This document shows positions 16,482 through 25,458 of a stretch of DNA of 64,000 nt, piece after piece. The DNA is from Microbacterium sp. H83 (GTDB taxonomy: Bacteria; Actinomycetota; Actinomycetes; Actinomycetales; Microbacteriaceae): contig NZ_LWCU01000056.1 of NCBI RefSeq assembly GCF_001650405.1, positions 1 through 64,000 on the forward strand. Reading direction: 5' to 3'. The position numbers and the translations under genes were made by a program. Position 1 is the stretch's first letter; every line of letters begins with the position of its first letter. The notes under the pieces are model-generated. The model did not search any database. It was not told where the DNA came from and worked only from the letters and a program-made list of their open reading frames with translations.

Positions 16482-19400
16482 ATGACTGTCGCCGCCGACA
16501 CCACCCCGCGCACCGAAGACGTCGCCGCCCTCGTGCAGCGCTGGCTCGCGGAGAGCGAGACGCACCCCGTCGAGCCCGCCGCCCAGCGTCTCTCCGAGGT
16601 GCTCAAGGACCCGAACGGACTCGCCTTCACCGTCGGCTTCGTCGACGGCGTCATGCGTCCCGAGGACCTCCGCGTCGCGGGTCGCAAGCTCGCCGAGATC
16701 TCCGAGATCACGCCGACCCTGCTGCCCGGCTACCTGCGGGCGGCGATCCGCACCGGCGGCTTCTGGGCGCCGAAGCTCCCCGGCGTCGTGGTGCCGATCT
16801 CGCGCCGGGTGCTGCGCGCCATGGTGGGTCACCTCGTGCTCGACGCCACTCCGTCGAAGCTGGGCCCCGCCATCGCGAAGCTCCGCAAGGGCGGCAACCG
16901 CCTGAACCTCAACCTGCTCGGCGAGGCCGTGCTCGGCGAGCGCGAGGCCGGTCGCCGTCTGCAGGGCACGTACGACTTCCTCGCCCGCACGGACGTCGAC
17001 TACGTCTCGATCAAGGTCTCCAGCGTCGTCAGCCAGCTCTCGATGTGGTCGTTCGACGAGGCCGTCGCCGACGTGGTCGAGAAGCTCACGCCGCTCTATC
17101 GTCTCGCCGCGGAGTCCGAGGCGGGCGGGCGCACCAAGTTCATCAACCTCGACATGGAGGAGTACCGCGACCTCGACCTCACGATCGCGGCGTTCACCAG
17201 CATCCTCGACCAGCCGGGACTCGAGGACCTCGAGGCGGGGATCGTGCTGCAGGCCTACCTGCCCGACGCGCTCGCCGCGATGCAGCGCCTGCAGGAGTGG
17301 GCTGCCGCGCGCCGGGCGAAGGGCGGAGCGCCGATCAAGGTGCGCGTCGTCAAGGGCGCGAACCTCGCGATGGAGGAGGTCGACGCGACGGTGCACGGCT
17401 GGCCGCTCGCGACCTACGGCACCAAGCAGGACTCCGACACGAACTACAAGCGCGTGCTCGACTGGGCGATGACCGCGGAGCGCCTGGATGCCGTGCGGAT
17501 CGGCGTCGCCGGGCACAACCTCTTCGACATCGCGTACACGTGGCTGCTCGCGAAGGAGCGCGGCGTGACGGACGCGGTCGAGTACGAGATGCTCCTCGGC
17601 ATGGCGACCGGTCAGGCGGAGGCCGTGCGCAAGGACGTCGGTCAGCTGCTGCTCTACACGCCCGTCGTGAACCCGACGGAGTTCGACGTCGCGATCGCCT
17701 ACCTCGTGCGCCGCCTCGAGGAGAACGCGAGCCCCGAGAACTTCATGTCGGCCGTGTTCGAGCTCGCCTCGAACCCGCAGCTGCTGACCCGCGAGCGCGA
17801 GCGCTTCGAGCGGTCGCTCACGGCGCTCGAGGCCGATCGCGCCGTGCCCGCATCGAACCGGGTGCAGGATCGCGCCGCCGAGACGGATGCCGGTGCCGAC
17901 CGCCCCACCACCACGGGATTCGCGAACCAGCCGGACAGCGACCCCGCGATCGGCGCCAACCGCACGTGGGGACGTGAGATCCTCGCCCGGTCCATGGCGT
18001 CCACGCTGGGTCTCGACTCGATCGCCCTCGCGCGGGTCGAGACGAGCGACGAGCTCGACGGCATCTTCTCCGCCGCGACTGCGGCGGCCGCGAAGTGGGC
18101 CGCTCTTCCGGCTGCGGAGCGCGCCGCGGTGCTCCACCGCGCCGGCGACGAGCTCGCCGCGCGTCGCGGACAGCTCATCGAGATCATGGCGCACGAGGCG
18201 GGCAAGACCATCGCCGAGGCCGACCCCGAGGTCAGCGAGGCGATCGACTTCGCGCACTACTACGCCGAGCGCGCCCTCGATCTCGAGGCCGTCTCCGGCG
18301 CGGAGTTCGTGCCGTCGAAGATCACCGTGGTGACCCCGCCGTGGAACTTCCCCGTCGCGATCCCCGCGGGCGGCGTGCTCGCGGGTCTCGCGTCCGGGTC
18401 GGGCGTCGTCATCAAGCCCGCGAAGCTCACGCAGCGCTGCGGCGCCGTCATGGTCGAGGCGCTGTGGGCGGCCGGCGTGCCGCGCGACCTGCTCGCCCTC
18501 GTCGACCTCGCGAACCGCGACCTGGGCACGCAGCTCGTCGCCAGCCCGTCGGTCGACCGCGTGATCCTGACGGGTGCGTACGAGACGGCCCAGCTGTTCC
18601 GCTCGTTCCGCTCCGACCTGCCCCTGCTCGCCGAGACCAGCGGCAAGAACGCGATCATCGTCACGCCCTCGGCCGACCTCGACCTCGCGGCCGCCGACGT
18701 GGCGCGCAGCGCGTTCGGCCACGCCGGTCAGAAGTGCTCCGCGGCATCCCTCGCGATCCTCGTCGGCTCCGTCGCGGACTCGCAGCGGTTCGAGCGCCAG
18801 CTGGTCGACGCCGTGACGTCGATGCGCGTCGGTCTGCCCGACGACCCCGCGACGCAGATGGGTCCGATCATCGAGCCCGCGAGCGGCAAGCTGCTCACGG
18901 CGCTCACCACGCTGGAGAAGGGCGAGCGCTGGCTCGTGGAGCCGAAGCAGCTCGACGACGACGGGATGCAGTGGACCCCTGGCGTCAAGATCGGCGTCGC
19001 ACCGGGATCGACCACGCACCTGACCGAGTTCTTCGGCCCGGTGCTGGGCATCATGCGCGCGAAGGACCTCGACGAGGCGATCCGCCTGCAGAACGCCGTG
19101 GACTACGGCCTCACCGCCGGCATCCACTCGCTCGACTCGGCCGAGGTCGCGACCTGGATCGACCGGGTCGAGGCGGGCAACCTGTACGTCAACCGCGGCA
19201 TCACCGGGGCGATCGTGCAGCGTCAGCCGTTCGGCGGCTGGAAGCGCTCGGCCGTCGGCGCCGGCGCCAAGGCCGGAGGACCGAACTACCTGTTCGGCCT
19301 CGGCGGGTGGACGCGCGCCGAGCTGCCCGCCGCCGCACCCGGTGCCGCGACCGCCCCCGCGATCGAGTCGCTCCTGGCCGCGACGGCGGCTGATCTCGAG

Positions 19401-19949
19401 GCCGTCGAGATCGAGTGGCTGCATCGCGCCGCCGCCTCCGATGAGCGCGCCTGGACCTCGGAGTTCGGTGTCGTCAGCGACAGGTCCGGTCTCGGGGTCG
19501 AGCGCAACCTCTTCCGGTACCGCCCCGTCGCCGCCGACGTGCGCATCGCGGAGGACGCGTCGCTGGTCGACGGCATCCGCGTGATCGCCGCCGCGCTGCG
19601 CAGCGGCAGCCCGTTCACCGTGTCGGCGGCGACCCTGCCCTCCCGCGTCGAGAAGGCGCTGCGCGCACAGGGCGTGACGGTCGCGCAGGAGAAGGACGCC
19701 GCATGGGTGAAGCGCTACGCGAAGGCGGCGGCGAAGGCCGAGCACACGTGGCAGCGGGTCCGGCTCGTCGGCGGCGAGGAGTCGGCGCTGTTCGAGGCGC
19801 TCGGCGGAACCCCGGACGTGGCCGTGTGGTCGCATGCCGTGACCGGGGCCGGCCGCGTCGAGATGCTCCCCTTCCTGCACGAGCAGGCGATCTCGATCAC
19901 GAACCACCGATTCGGCAACCCGACGACCCTGACGGACGGCGTGATCTGA
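16482..19949 (+). CDS. putA: Bifunctional proline dehydrogenase / L-glutamate-gamma-semialdehyde dehydrogenase
   Basis: The 1155-residue fusion enzyme oxidises proline to glutamate in two steps. Residues 1 to about 480 form the FAD-dependent proline dehydrogenase barrel (AYLPDALAAMQRLQEWA, KVRVVKGANLAMEEVDA, then EMLLGMATGQAEAV). Residues from about 500 form the aldehyde dehydrogenase: PPWNFPVAIPAGG near 619, the general-base Glu in LLAETSGKNA near 716, and the catalytic Cys in GHAGQKCSAAS near 752. There is no N-terminal ribbon-helix-helix domain, so it is not self-regulating like E. coli PutA. ATG 16482 follows GGAAGG; the in-frame upstream start lacks a site. The last 150 residues extend beyond the ALDH core. 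Confidence 0.95.
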   Translation: MTVAADTTPRTEDVAALVQRWLAESETHPVEPAAQRLSEVLKDPNGLAFTVGFVDGVMRPEDLRVAGRKLAEISEITPTLLPGYLRAAIRTGGFWAPKLPGVVVPISRRVLRAMVGHLVLDATPSKLGPAIAKLRKGGNRLNLNLLGEAVLGEREAGRRLQGTYDFLARTDVDYVSIKVSSVVSQLSMWSFDEAVADVVEKLTPLYRLAAESEAGGRTKFINLDMEEYRDLDLTIAAFTSILDQPGLEDLEAGIVLQAYLPDALAAMQRLQEWAAARRAKGGAPIKVRVVKGANLAMEEVDATVHGWPLATYGTKQDSDTNYKRVLDWAMTAERLDAVRIGVAGHNLFDIAYTWLLAKERGVTDAVEYEMLLGMATGQAEAVRKDVGQLLLYTPVVNPTEFDVAIAYLVRRLEENASPENFMSAVFELASNPQLLTRERERFERSLTALEADRAVPASNRVQDRAAETDAGADRPTTTGFANQPDSDPAIGANRTWGREILARSMASTLGLDSIALARVETSDELDGIFSAATAAAAKWAALPAAERAAVLHRAGDELAARRGQLIEIMAHEAGKTIAEADPEVSEAIDFAHYYAERALDLEAVSGAEFVPSKITVVTPPWNFPVAIPAGGVLAGLASGSGVVIKPAKLTQRCGAVMVEALWAAGVPRDLLALVDLANRDLGTQLVASPSVDRVILTGAYETAQLFRSFRSDLPLLAETSGKNAIIVTPSADLDLAAADVARSAFGHAGQKCSAASLAILVGSVADSQRFERQLVDAVTSMRVGLPDDPATQMGPIIEPASGKLLTALTTLEKGERWLVEPKQLDDDGMQWTPGVKIGVAPGSTTHLTEFFGPVLGIMRAKDLDEAIRLQNAVDYGLTAGIHSLDSAEVATWIDRVEAGNLYVNRGITGAIVQRQPFGGWKRSAVGAGAKAGGPNYLFGLGGWTRAELPAAAPGAATAPAIESLLAATAADLEAVEIEWLHRAAASDERAWTSEFGVVSDRSGLGVERNLFRYRPVAADVRIAEDASLVDGIRVIAAALRSGSPFTVSAATLPSRVEKALRAQGVTVAQEKDAAWVKRYAKAAAKAEHTWQRVRLVGGEESALFEALGGTPDVAVWSHAVTGAGRVEMLPFLHEQAISITNHRFGNPTTLTDGVI

Positions 19950-20022
19950 CCGATCCGGCCTCCCTCGGGAGCCCCGGGCGGGCACGACTTCGGAGCTGCG
20001 GCCGGGCACGCCGCTGAAACGA

Positions 20023-20054
20023 CGGATGCCGCGGCGTGTCAGCCGCGGCATCCG
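20023..20054. terminator. Bidirectional terminator hairpin
   Basis: A perfect 13-bp stem (CGGATGCCGCGGC and its complement) with loop GTGTCA lies between the converging putA and ABC permease genes. There is no T tract, which is usual for terminators in very GC-rich Actinobacteria. Confidence 0.75.
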
Positions 20055-20090
20055 ACGTTGTGCCCGTGTCCACGGGATGGGGCTGCGCGG

Positions 20091-21188
20091 TCAGCCCCGC
20101 AGCGCCTCGCCGAGCTTGACCCGCGAGCCCATGCGCAGCAGCGAGTTCTCGTAGATCTTCGCGCCGACGACGATCGCGGCGACGCAGCTCGCGAGCAGGA
20201 TCACGAGGCTGAGAAGCGGCTCCCACCACTGGGCCTCGCCCACGAACAGGCGCATCGGCATGCCGACGGGAGCCGAGAACGGCACGTACGACATGATCGT
20301 GAGCACCAGCGGGTTGTCGTTGAAGATGATCACCAGCACGTAGGGCGCCATGATCAGCATCGTGATCGGGGTCGTGGTCGAGCCGATGTCCTCCTGGCGC
20401 GACACCATCGAGGCGGCCGCGGCGAACAGCGCCGCGAGCAGGATGAACCCGAACAGGAAGAACACCGCGAACCAGATGATCGGTGCGCCGAGGGTCGCCA
20501 GCACCTCGCGTTGACCCGTCACGATCAGGCCGATCGTGGCGACCGCCGCCAGCGCGAGGATCTGCCCCATCGCGAGGATCGTGTTGCCGATCACCTTGCC
20601 GGCCAGCAGCGTGCGCGCCGAGATCGACGACAGCAGGATCTCGACAACACGGGTCTGCTTCTCCTCGACGACGCTCTGGGCGATCGTGCCGCCGAACGTC
20701 GCGGCGGCGCCCATGAACACGATGCCGAACGCGATCGCGATGAAGTAGCGCAGCAGCGGGTTGGTCGTCGCGGGCTCGAGGATCTCGACGGTCGGCGCCT
20801 GCGACAGCGCCGACACGAGGCCGGACGGCGCGTCCTTCAGCGCCACGACCGTCAGGCCGGTCGGACCGTCGCCGGGGAGCACGGCCGCGTCGACCTTCTC
20901 GTCGCGCAGCAGCTCCTCGGCCTCCGCCTGGTCGGCGACCTCGGTGATCTCGATGTCCGGCAGCGCGGACACCGCGGATGCGGTCTCGGAGGTCACGGCG
21001 ACGGGCATCGACTCCGTGTTCTGGCTGGCGAAGCCGCCGATCACGATGCCCGCGAGGGCGAGCAGCAGCAGGATGCCGGTGGAGATGAGGAACGCCTTGC
21101 TGCGCAGCTTCGATCCGATCTCGCGCTCGGCGACGAGCCAGATCATGGACACCTGCGAGGGCGAGCCCGACGTACGCGGAGTGCTCAC
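20091..21188 (-). CDS. ABC-2 type transporter permease (NatB-like)
   Basis: This 365-residue membrane subunit of an exporter has the ABC-2 plan of NatB: one N-terminal helix (AFLISTGILLLLALAGIVIGGFA), an extracellular domain of roughly 120 residues, then about five helices containing the conserved VVEEKQTRVVEILLSSISARTLLAGK segment. It starts with GTG at 21188, overlapping the ATPase stop codon by GTGA, so the two are translationally coupled. In other bacteria NatAB pumps export sodium or antibiotics; the cargo here is unknown. Confidence 0.88.
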   Translation of the reverse strand: MSTPRTSGSPSQVSMIWLVAEREIGSKLRSKAFLISTGILLLLALAGIVIGGFASQNTESMPVAVTSETASAVSALPDIEITEVADQAEAEELLRDEKVDAAVLPGDGPTGLTVVALKDAPSGLVSALSQAPTVEILEPATTNPLLRYFIAIAFGIVFMGAAATFGGTIAQSVVEEKQTRVVEILLSSISARTLLAGKVIGNTILAMGQILALAAVATIGLIVTGQREVLATLGAPIIWFAVFFLFGFILLAALFAAAASMVSRQEDIGSTTTPITMLIMAPYVLVIIFNDNPLVLTIMSYVPFSAPVGMPMRLFVGEAQWWEPLLSLVILLASCVAAIVVGAKIYENSLLRMGSRVKLGEALRG

Positions 21189-22081
21189 TGGATGACCTCC
21201 TTGAAGATCTGGGCGAGGGACGGATGCTTGGGTGCGAAGCTCGCGACGTCGCCGCGCTCGACGGCGGTGCGCAGCACACGCTGCGCGGTCTCGGGGCCGT
21301 CGGCGTCGAACAGGGCATAGCCGCCCTCGAAGTCCAGGACGGAGACCCCCGGTTCGGAGCGCAGCCAGCCGGCGTCACCCGCCGAGACGAGCTCGTACCG
21401 GTCGCCCGCGTGCTGGGCGCGCAGGCCGTCGCGGGAGCCGGCGGCGCGGATCGTGCCGCCGGCGAGGATCACGAGATCGTCGCAGAGCCGCTCGACGACG
21501 TCGAGCTGGTGCGAGGAGAACAGGATCGACGCGCCCCGAGCCGCCGAGGACTGCAGCACCGAGGCCACGACGTCGACGGCGAGCGGGTCGAGACCCGAGA
21601 ACGGCTCGTCGAGGATCAGCACCTCGGGGTCGTGCACGAGCGCCGCCGCGATCTGCGCGCGCTGCTGGTTGCCGAGCGACAGCGACTCGATGGTGTCGCC
21701 CAGGCGCTCCTCGAGGCCGAGCTCGGTGAGCAGCGCGGTCGCCCTGGCCGTGGCATCCGGCTTGCTGAAGCCGTGCAGCCGCGCGAGATAGACGATCTGC
21801 TCGAGCACCTTCATCTTCGGATACAGCCCGCGCTCCTCGGGCATGTAGCCGAAGTGGCGGCGGTCGCCGCTCGTGATCGGGCGTCCGTCGAGGACGACCT
21901 GCCCGCCGTCCGAGCTCAGCAGCCCCAGCACGATCCGCATGGTCGTGGTCTTGCCCGCGCCGTTGCCGCCGACGAATCCCGTCAGCCGCCCGGGGGTGAC
22001 CCCGAACGACACGTCGTCGAGCACCCGCCGCGAGCCGTAGCTCTTGGTGATGCCGGTCAGTTCCAGCTTTCCTGTGCTCAC
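21185..22081 (-). CDS. ABC transporter ATP-binding protein (NatA-like)
   Basis: The 298-residue ATPase energises the ABC-2 permease encoded immediately downstream. It has Walker A GGNGAGKTT near residue 40, signature LSLGNQQRAQIAAAL, Walker B VLILDEPFSGLDP and the SSHQLDVVE switch His. The C-terminal 80 residues form the extra domain seen in the NatA/DrrA branch. GTG 22081 starts MSTGKLELTG; its position in the middle of a longer open frame is fixed by the ATPase fold. The promoter region upstream carries a motif shared with the two-component kinase promoter at 26.8 kb. Confidence 0.9.
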   Translation of the reverse strand: MSTGKLELTGITKSYGSRRVLDDVSFGVTPGRLTGFVGGNGAGKTTTMRIVLGLLSSDGGQVVLDGRPITSGDRRHFGYMPEERGLYPKMKVLEQIVYLARLHGFSKPDATARATALLTELGLEERLGDTIESLSLGNQQRAQIAAALVHDPEVLILDEPFSGLDPLAVDVVASVLQSSAARGASILFSSHQLDVVERLCDDLVILAGGTIRAAGSRDGLRAQHAGDRYELVSAGDAGWLRSEPGVSVLDFEGGYALFDADGPETAQRVLRTAVERGDVASFAPKHPSLAQIFKEVIQ

Positions 22082-22156
22082 GTCGTTCCGCTCCGTCCGT
22101 CGGGGGTGTGCTCGGTGCATCGCATGCCTCCACGCTACGGAGAGCGGTGCGGGCGG

Positions 22157-22194
22157 GCATCCCCCGTACGGCGGATCGTGCGGCTCACCGCACG
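22157..22194. promoter_or_regulatory. Candidate response-regulator site and inverted repeat before ABC operon
   Basis: GCATCCCCCGTACGG (22157-22171) matches 14 of 15 bases of a site before the histidine kinase gene at 26803. Next to it, CGTGCGG-CTCA-CCGCACG (22177-22194) is a perfect inverted repeat. Both lie 75-115 bp upstream of the ABC ATPase start. Confidence 0.5.
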
Positions 22195-22200
22195 GCGGAT

Positions 22201-23430
22201 CTACGGCGTCAGCAGGAGGGAGAGGATCGCGATCGCGAAGGGCAGCGCCGCGGTGACGAAGAGCACGCCGAGGACGATCCCGATGGCGAGCCAGGGGCCG
22301 CGACGACGCAGGCGCCGCCCGGGCGGGGCCACGCCGATGGGCGGCGGCGTGAGGAGCGCCTGCGGCGCGACGAACGGGACCGCCGGATGCTGCGCGGCAG
22401 GGCTCGGATGCTGCGCGGCAGGGCTCGAATGCTGCGCGGCAGGGCTCGGATGCTGTGTGGCGGTGCCGGTGTGCGGCGCCGCGGCGAGGCGGAGGCGATC
22501 GTCGCGCCACCGCGCCCACTGGTCGAGCTTGGTGAGCAGCGCGCCGACCGCGCCGAAGAGCCAGGCCCAGGTGGCCGGATCCAGGGTCGACACCTCGCGC
22601 CGGGCGTACAGGAAGAGCCAGTCGTCGACGATCTCGACGTCGAGCTGAGCGGCGTGGTCGATGAACCGCGCCATGACGTCGGGGGTGAAGAGGTAGAGGG
22701 CGTCGACCTCGTACCCGGCGGGGCAGTAGAGCGAGAAGTAGCGATCGAAGTCGCCCTCGAGCGACAGCCGCTGGTCGCCGCGGAAGGCGAGGGTCAGTGC
22801 GCTGCCGAGGGTGTTGTTGCCGAGCGCGTCGAGCACGATGTTCGGCAGCGGCACGTCGAGCTTGACCGCCACGTAGCCCCAGCGGTGCGTCTGCGACTGC
22901 TTTCCGTTGCTCGTCGTGTACTGGTAGTTGCCGAACTCCACGAAACGCGGCGTCGTGCCCCGGAGGACGTCGGTCGACATGCGACCCGAGCCGTTCGAGA
23001 AGATCATCCCGGGCAGCGGCGGCGCGTCGATCCGCTCGATGTAGGTCATCGCGTTCGTCGCGGCGAAGCGGGCGAGCCGGAAGCGGGCGACGGCGCGGGC
23101 GCGGAGGCCGCGCCGGACGAGCAGCACGATCCCGACGACGAGTCCGGAGAGCAGGAGGAGTCCGAGGGCGAGGGCCACGGCGACGCCGGCGCCGCGTCCG
23201 AGGGCGTAGCCGAGGCCGAGGATCATGATGCCGATCACCGGCACCACCATCAGCAGGCAGACGACCGCGAGGATCCATGCCGCGATCTGCGCCCCGGACC
23301 GGGGGGTGGCGGCCTTCTGCGCCCGCGTGAACACGTCGACCTCCGCGCGATCGACCGGCTCGAGAAGGGCGCGGGCGTCGAAGAACCCCGCGCTCGTCGA
23401 CGGGCCGGCGGCGGGGGAGGGAGTCGTCAC
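22201..23430 (-). CDS. Membrane protein with repeat-rich linker, DUF3137-like
   Basis: This 409-residue protein has two helices near the N-terminus (IAAWILAVVCLLMVVPVIGIMILGLG and AVALALGLLLLSGLVVGIVLLV). A soluble domain of about 200 residues with PPLPGMIFSNG and FEFGNYQYTTSNGK-type sequence follows. Then come a Pro/Ala/Gln/His repeat linker and a C-terminal helix. The central domain resembles the DUF3137 group of membrane-anchored proteins; that is a memory-based guess. GTG 23430 is preceded at six bases by a -10 box TAGCGT (23437-23442). The function is unknown. Confidence 0.7.
   Translation of the reverse strand: MTTPSPAAGPSTSAGFFDARALLEPVDRAEVDVFTRAQKAATPRSGAQIAAWILAVVCLLMVVPVIGIMILGLGYALGRGAGVAVALALGLLLLSGLVVGIVLLVRRGLRARAVARFRLARFAATNAMTYIERIDAPPLPGMIFSNGSGRMSTDVLRGTTPRFVEFGNYQYTTSNGKQSQTHRWGYVAVKLDVPLPNIVLDALGNNTLGSALTLAFRGDQRLSLEGDFDRYFSLYCPAGYEVDALYLFTPDVMARFIDHAAQLDVEIVDDWLFLYARREVSTLDPATWAWLFGAVGALLTKLDQWARWRDDRLRLAAAPHTGTATQHPSPAAQHSSPAAQHPSPAAQHPAVPFVAPQALLTPPPIGVAPPGRRLRRRGPWLAIGIVLGVLFVTAALPFAIAILSLLLTP
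22385..22468 (-). repeat. 21-bp tandem repeat coding PSPAAQH
   Basis: Four copies of GGATGCTGCGCGGCAGGGCT plus one base, starting at 22385, 22406, 22427 and 22448, code the seven-residue unit PSPAAQH. The last copy is degenerate. Confidence 0.85.
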
Positions 23431-23476
23431 GTCCCCACGCTAGCCCGTGCGGTCGACGTCCGAGCGCTCCGCGGGG

Positions 23477-24646
23477 TCAGCGTCGTCCGGCGTGCAGCAC
23501 GAGTCGCACCAGCAGGCCGGCCGCGAGCGCCCAGAACGCCGCGCTCACCCCGAGCACCGCGATGCCGGACGCGGCGACCAGGAACGTCACGACGGCGGGG
23601 ATCCGCTCGCCGGGGTCGTCGATCGCCTGCTGCACCGACGAGCCGAAGGCGCCGAACAGCGCGAGCCCGGCGACGGCGGGGATGACGGCCTCCGGCGCGA
23701 GCAGCACGAGAGCGGCGAAGGCGGCCGAGAACCCTCCGAGGACGAGGTAGGACCCGCCCGTCGATACCCCGGCGATCCACCGTCGGCGTGGGTCGGGGTC
23801 GGCGTCGGGAGACGCCGCGAGAGCCGCGCTGATCGCGGCGAGGTTGATCGCGTGACCGCCCGCCGTCGCTCCGACCGCGGTGCCGAGACCGGTGACGAGC
23901 ATCGCCGGACGCCACGGCACCTCGTACCCGAAGCTGCGCATGATCGCGATGCCGGGGACGTTCTGCGAGGCCATCGTCACGATGAAGAGCGGCAGCGCGA
24001 TGCCGACGAGCGCGCCGATCGTGAAGGTCGGAGCCGTGAGTTCGAACCGGGGGACGAGCAGTCCGCCGTCGACCGGGGCGCCCGCCTGTATCAGCGAGAT
24101 GGCGACGACGACGGCGGCCGCGAGGAAGGCGAGCGGCACCGCCCACCGCGGAGCCAGCCGCGCGCACACGAGCCAGGTCAGCACGACCGGCACCACGCCC
24201 CACGGGTTGGCCACGAGTCCGGTGATCGGGGCGAGGCACAGCGGAAGGAGGACTCCGGCGAGCATGGCCTGGGCGATCGACGGCGGGATGCGGGCGATCA
24301 GCGCGCCGAGCGCGGGCCAGAGCGCGGTGAGCAGGATGAGCGCCGCCGTGACGAGGAAGGCGCCGACCGCGGCGGGCCACCCGCCCTCCACCGCCCCGGT
24401 GGAGGCGAGCAGGGCGGCGCCCGGGGTCGACCAGGCGACGGTGATCGGCATCCGGTGGCGCCAGGCGAGCACGATGCAGGCGAGACCCATCGTGAGACTC
24501 ACCGCCAGCAGACCGCTCGCGGCCTGGGCGGGCGAGGCCCCGACGGCGCCGAGCCCTGTCAGCACCACCGCGAACGAGCTCGTGAAGCCGACGAGCGCCG
24601 TGACGATCCCCGCCAGGATCGGATGGGACAGGGGTGCGGTCGGCAT
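23477..24646 (-). CDS. BenE family (benzoate/H+ symporter-like) transporter
   Basis: The 389-residue membrane protein has about twelve hydrophobic segments. Early family features are visible: ILAGIVTALVGFTSSFAVVLTGLGAVGASPAQAASGL, then RMPITVAWSTPGAALLA. These match BenE, a member of the nucleobase/aromatic acid transporter class. No benzoate degradation genes lie nearby, so the substrate is uncertain. A -10 box TACTGT (24653-24658) precedes the ATG by six bases. It is unlikely to be cotranscribed with the two-component genes upstream, whose response regulator ends 87 bp before it. Confidence 0.85.
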   Translation of the reverse strand: MPTAPLSHPILAGIVTALVGFTSSFAVVLTGLGAVGASPAQAASGLLAVSLTMGLACIVLAWRHRMPITVAWSTPGAALLASTGAVEGGWPAAVGAFLVTAALILLTALWPALGALIARIPPSIAQAMLAGVLLPLCLAPITGLVANPWGVVPVVLTWLVCARLAPRWAVPLAFLAAAVVVAISLIQAGAPVDGGLLVPRFELTAPTFTIGALVGIALPLFIVTMASQNVPGIAIMRSFGYEVPWRPAMLVTGLGTAVGATAGGHAINLAAISAALAASPDADPDPRRRWIAGVSTGGSYLVLGGFSAAFAALVLLAPEAVIPAVAGLALFGAFGSSVQQAIDDPGERIPAVVTFLVAASGIAVLGVSAAFWALAAGLLVRLVLHAGRR

Positions 24647-24732
24647 CCTCCGACAGTATCGGGATCGGGCGTCGGACCTGACCGGCTGCGGCTGCGGCTG
24701 CCCCCGTGCCCGCGTCCCCGTCTGCGTTCGCG

Positions 24733-25458
24733 TCAGGCGAGACCCATGCGGTGCGCGAGCACCACGGCCTGCACGCGGTCGCGCGCGCCGAGCTTCTGCA
24801 GGATGCGCGAGACGTGCGTCTTCACGGTCGCCTCGCCGATGTACAGCGCGGCCGCTATCTCGGCATTGCTTCGGGCGTCGGCCAGGAGCGCCAGCACCTC
24901 CGCCTCGCGGTCGGTGAGCGGCTCGACGAGTGCGGTCGCGGCCGGACGCGGAGCCGATGCGCCGGAATCCGATGCACCGGGAGCCGATGCCCGGGAATCC
25001 GGCGCCGCGGGACCGGCGGACGCGGCGAAGCGGGACAGCACGCGCCGCGTCACCTCGGGCGCCAGCATCCCGTCGCCCGCCGCCAGCGCACGGACGGCGG
25101 CGATCAGGTCGTCCGCGCCGGCGTTCTTCAGGAGGAACCCGCTGGCCCCGGCGTCCAGCGCCTGGTACAGGTAGTCGTCGCGGTCGAAGGTCGTGACGAT
25201 GGCGATCGCGGCCGCCACCTCGGGGTCGGCCACGATGCGCCGTGTCGCCTCGATGCCGTCCATGTCGGGCATCTGGACGTCCATCGTGATCACGTCGGGG
25301 CGCAGCGCGGAGGCCTGCGCCACGGCCTCGGCGCCCGTCGCGGCCTCGCCGACGACCGTGATGTCGGGCTGCGTGTCGAGGATCGTCCGGAAGCCGGCCC
25401 GCAGCATGGCGTGATCGTCGACGAGCAGGACGCGGACGGGCTCGGAGGGTGCGGTCAT
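24733..25458 (-). CDS. NarL/FixJ-type response regulator
   Basis: This 241-residue regulator has an N-terminal receiver with the phospho-acceptor Asp in VITMDVQMPDMDG near residue 57 and the acidic pocket LLVDDHAML. The C-terminal LuxR helix-turn-helix is LTDREAEVLALLADARSNAEIAAALYIGEATVKTHVSRILQKLG. Between them lies an unusually long linker of Ser/Ala/Pro/Asp-rich low complexity (ASAPGASDSGASAP). It overlaps the kinase gene upstream by four bases, so both form one two-component system. Confidence 0.93.
   Translation of the reverse strand: MTAPSEPVRVLLVDDHAMLRAGFRTILDTQPDITVVGEAATGAEAVAQASALRPDVITMDVQMPDMDGIEATRRIVADPEVAAAIAIVTTFDRDDYLYQALDAGASGFLLKNAGADDLIAAVRALAAGDGMLAPEVTRRVLSRFAASAGPAAPDSRASAPGASDSGASAPRPAATALVEPLTDREAEVLALLADARSNAEIAAALYIGEATVKTHVSRILQKLGARDRVQAVVLAHRMGLA

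Noticed and set aside
16362..20051. A 1229-residue antisense open frame across putA
   Set aside because: High GC keeps the complementary frame open; putA has all domain motifs, and the shadow has none.
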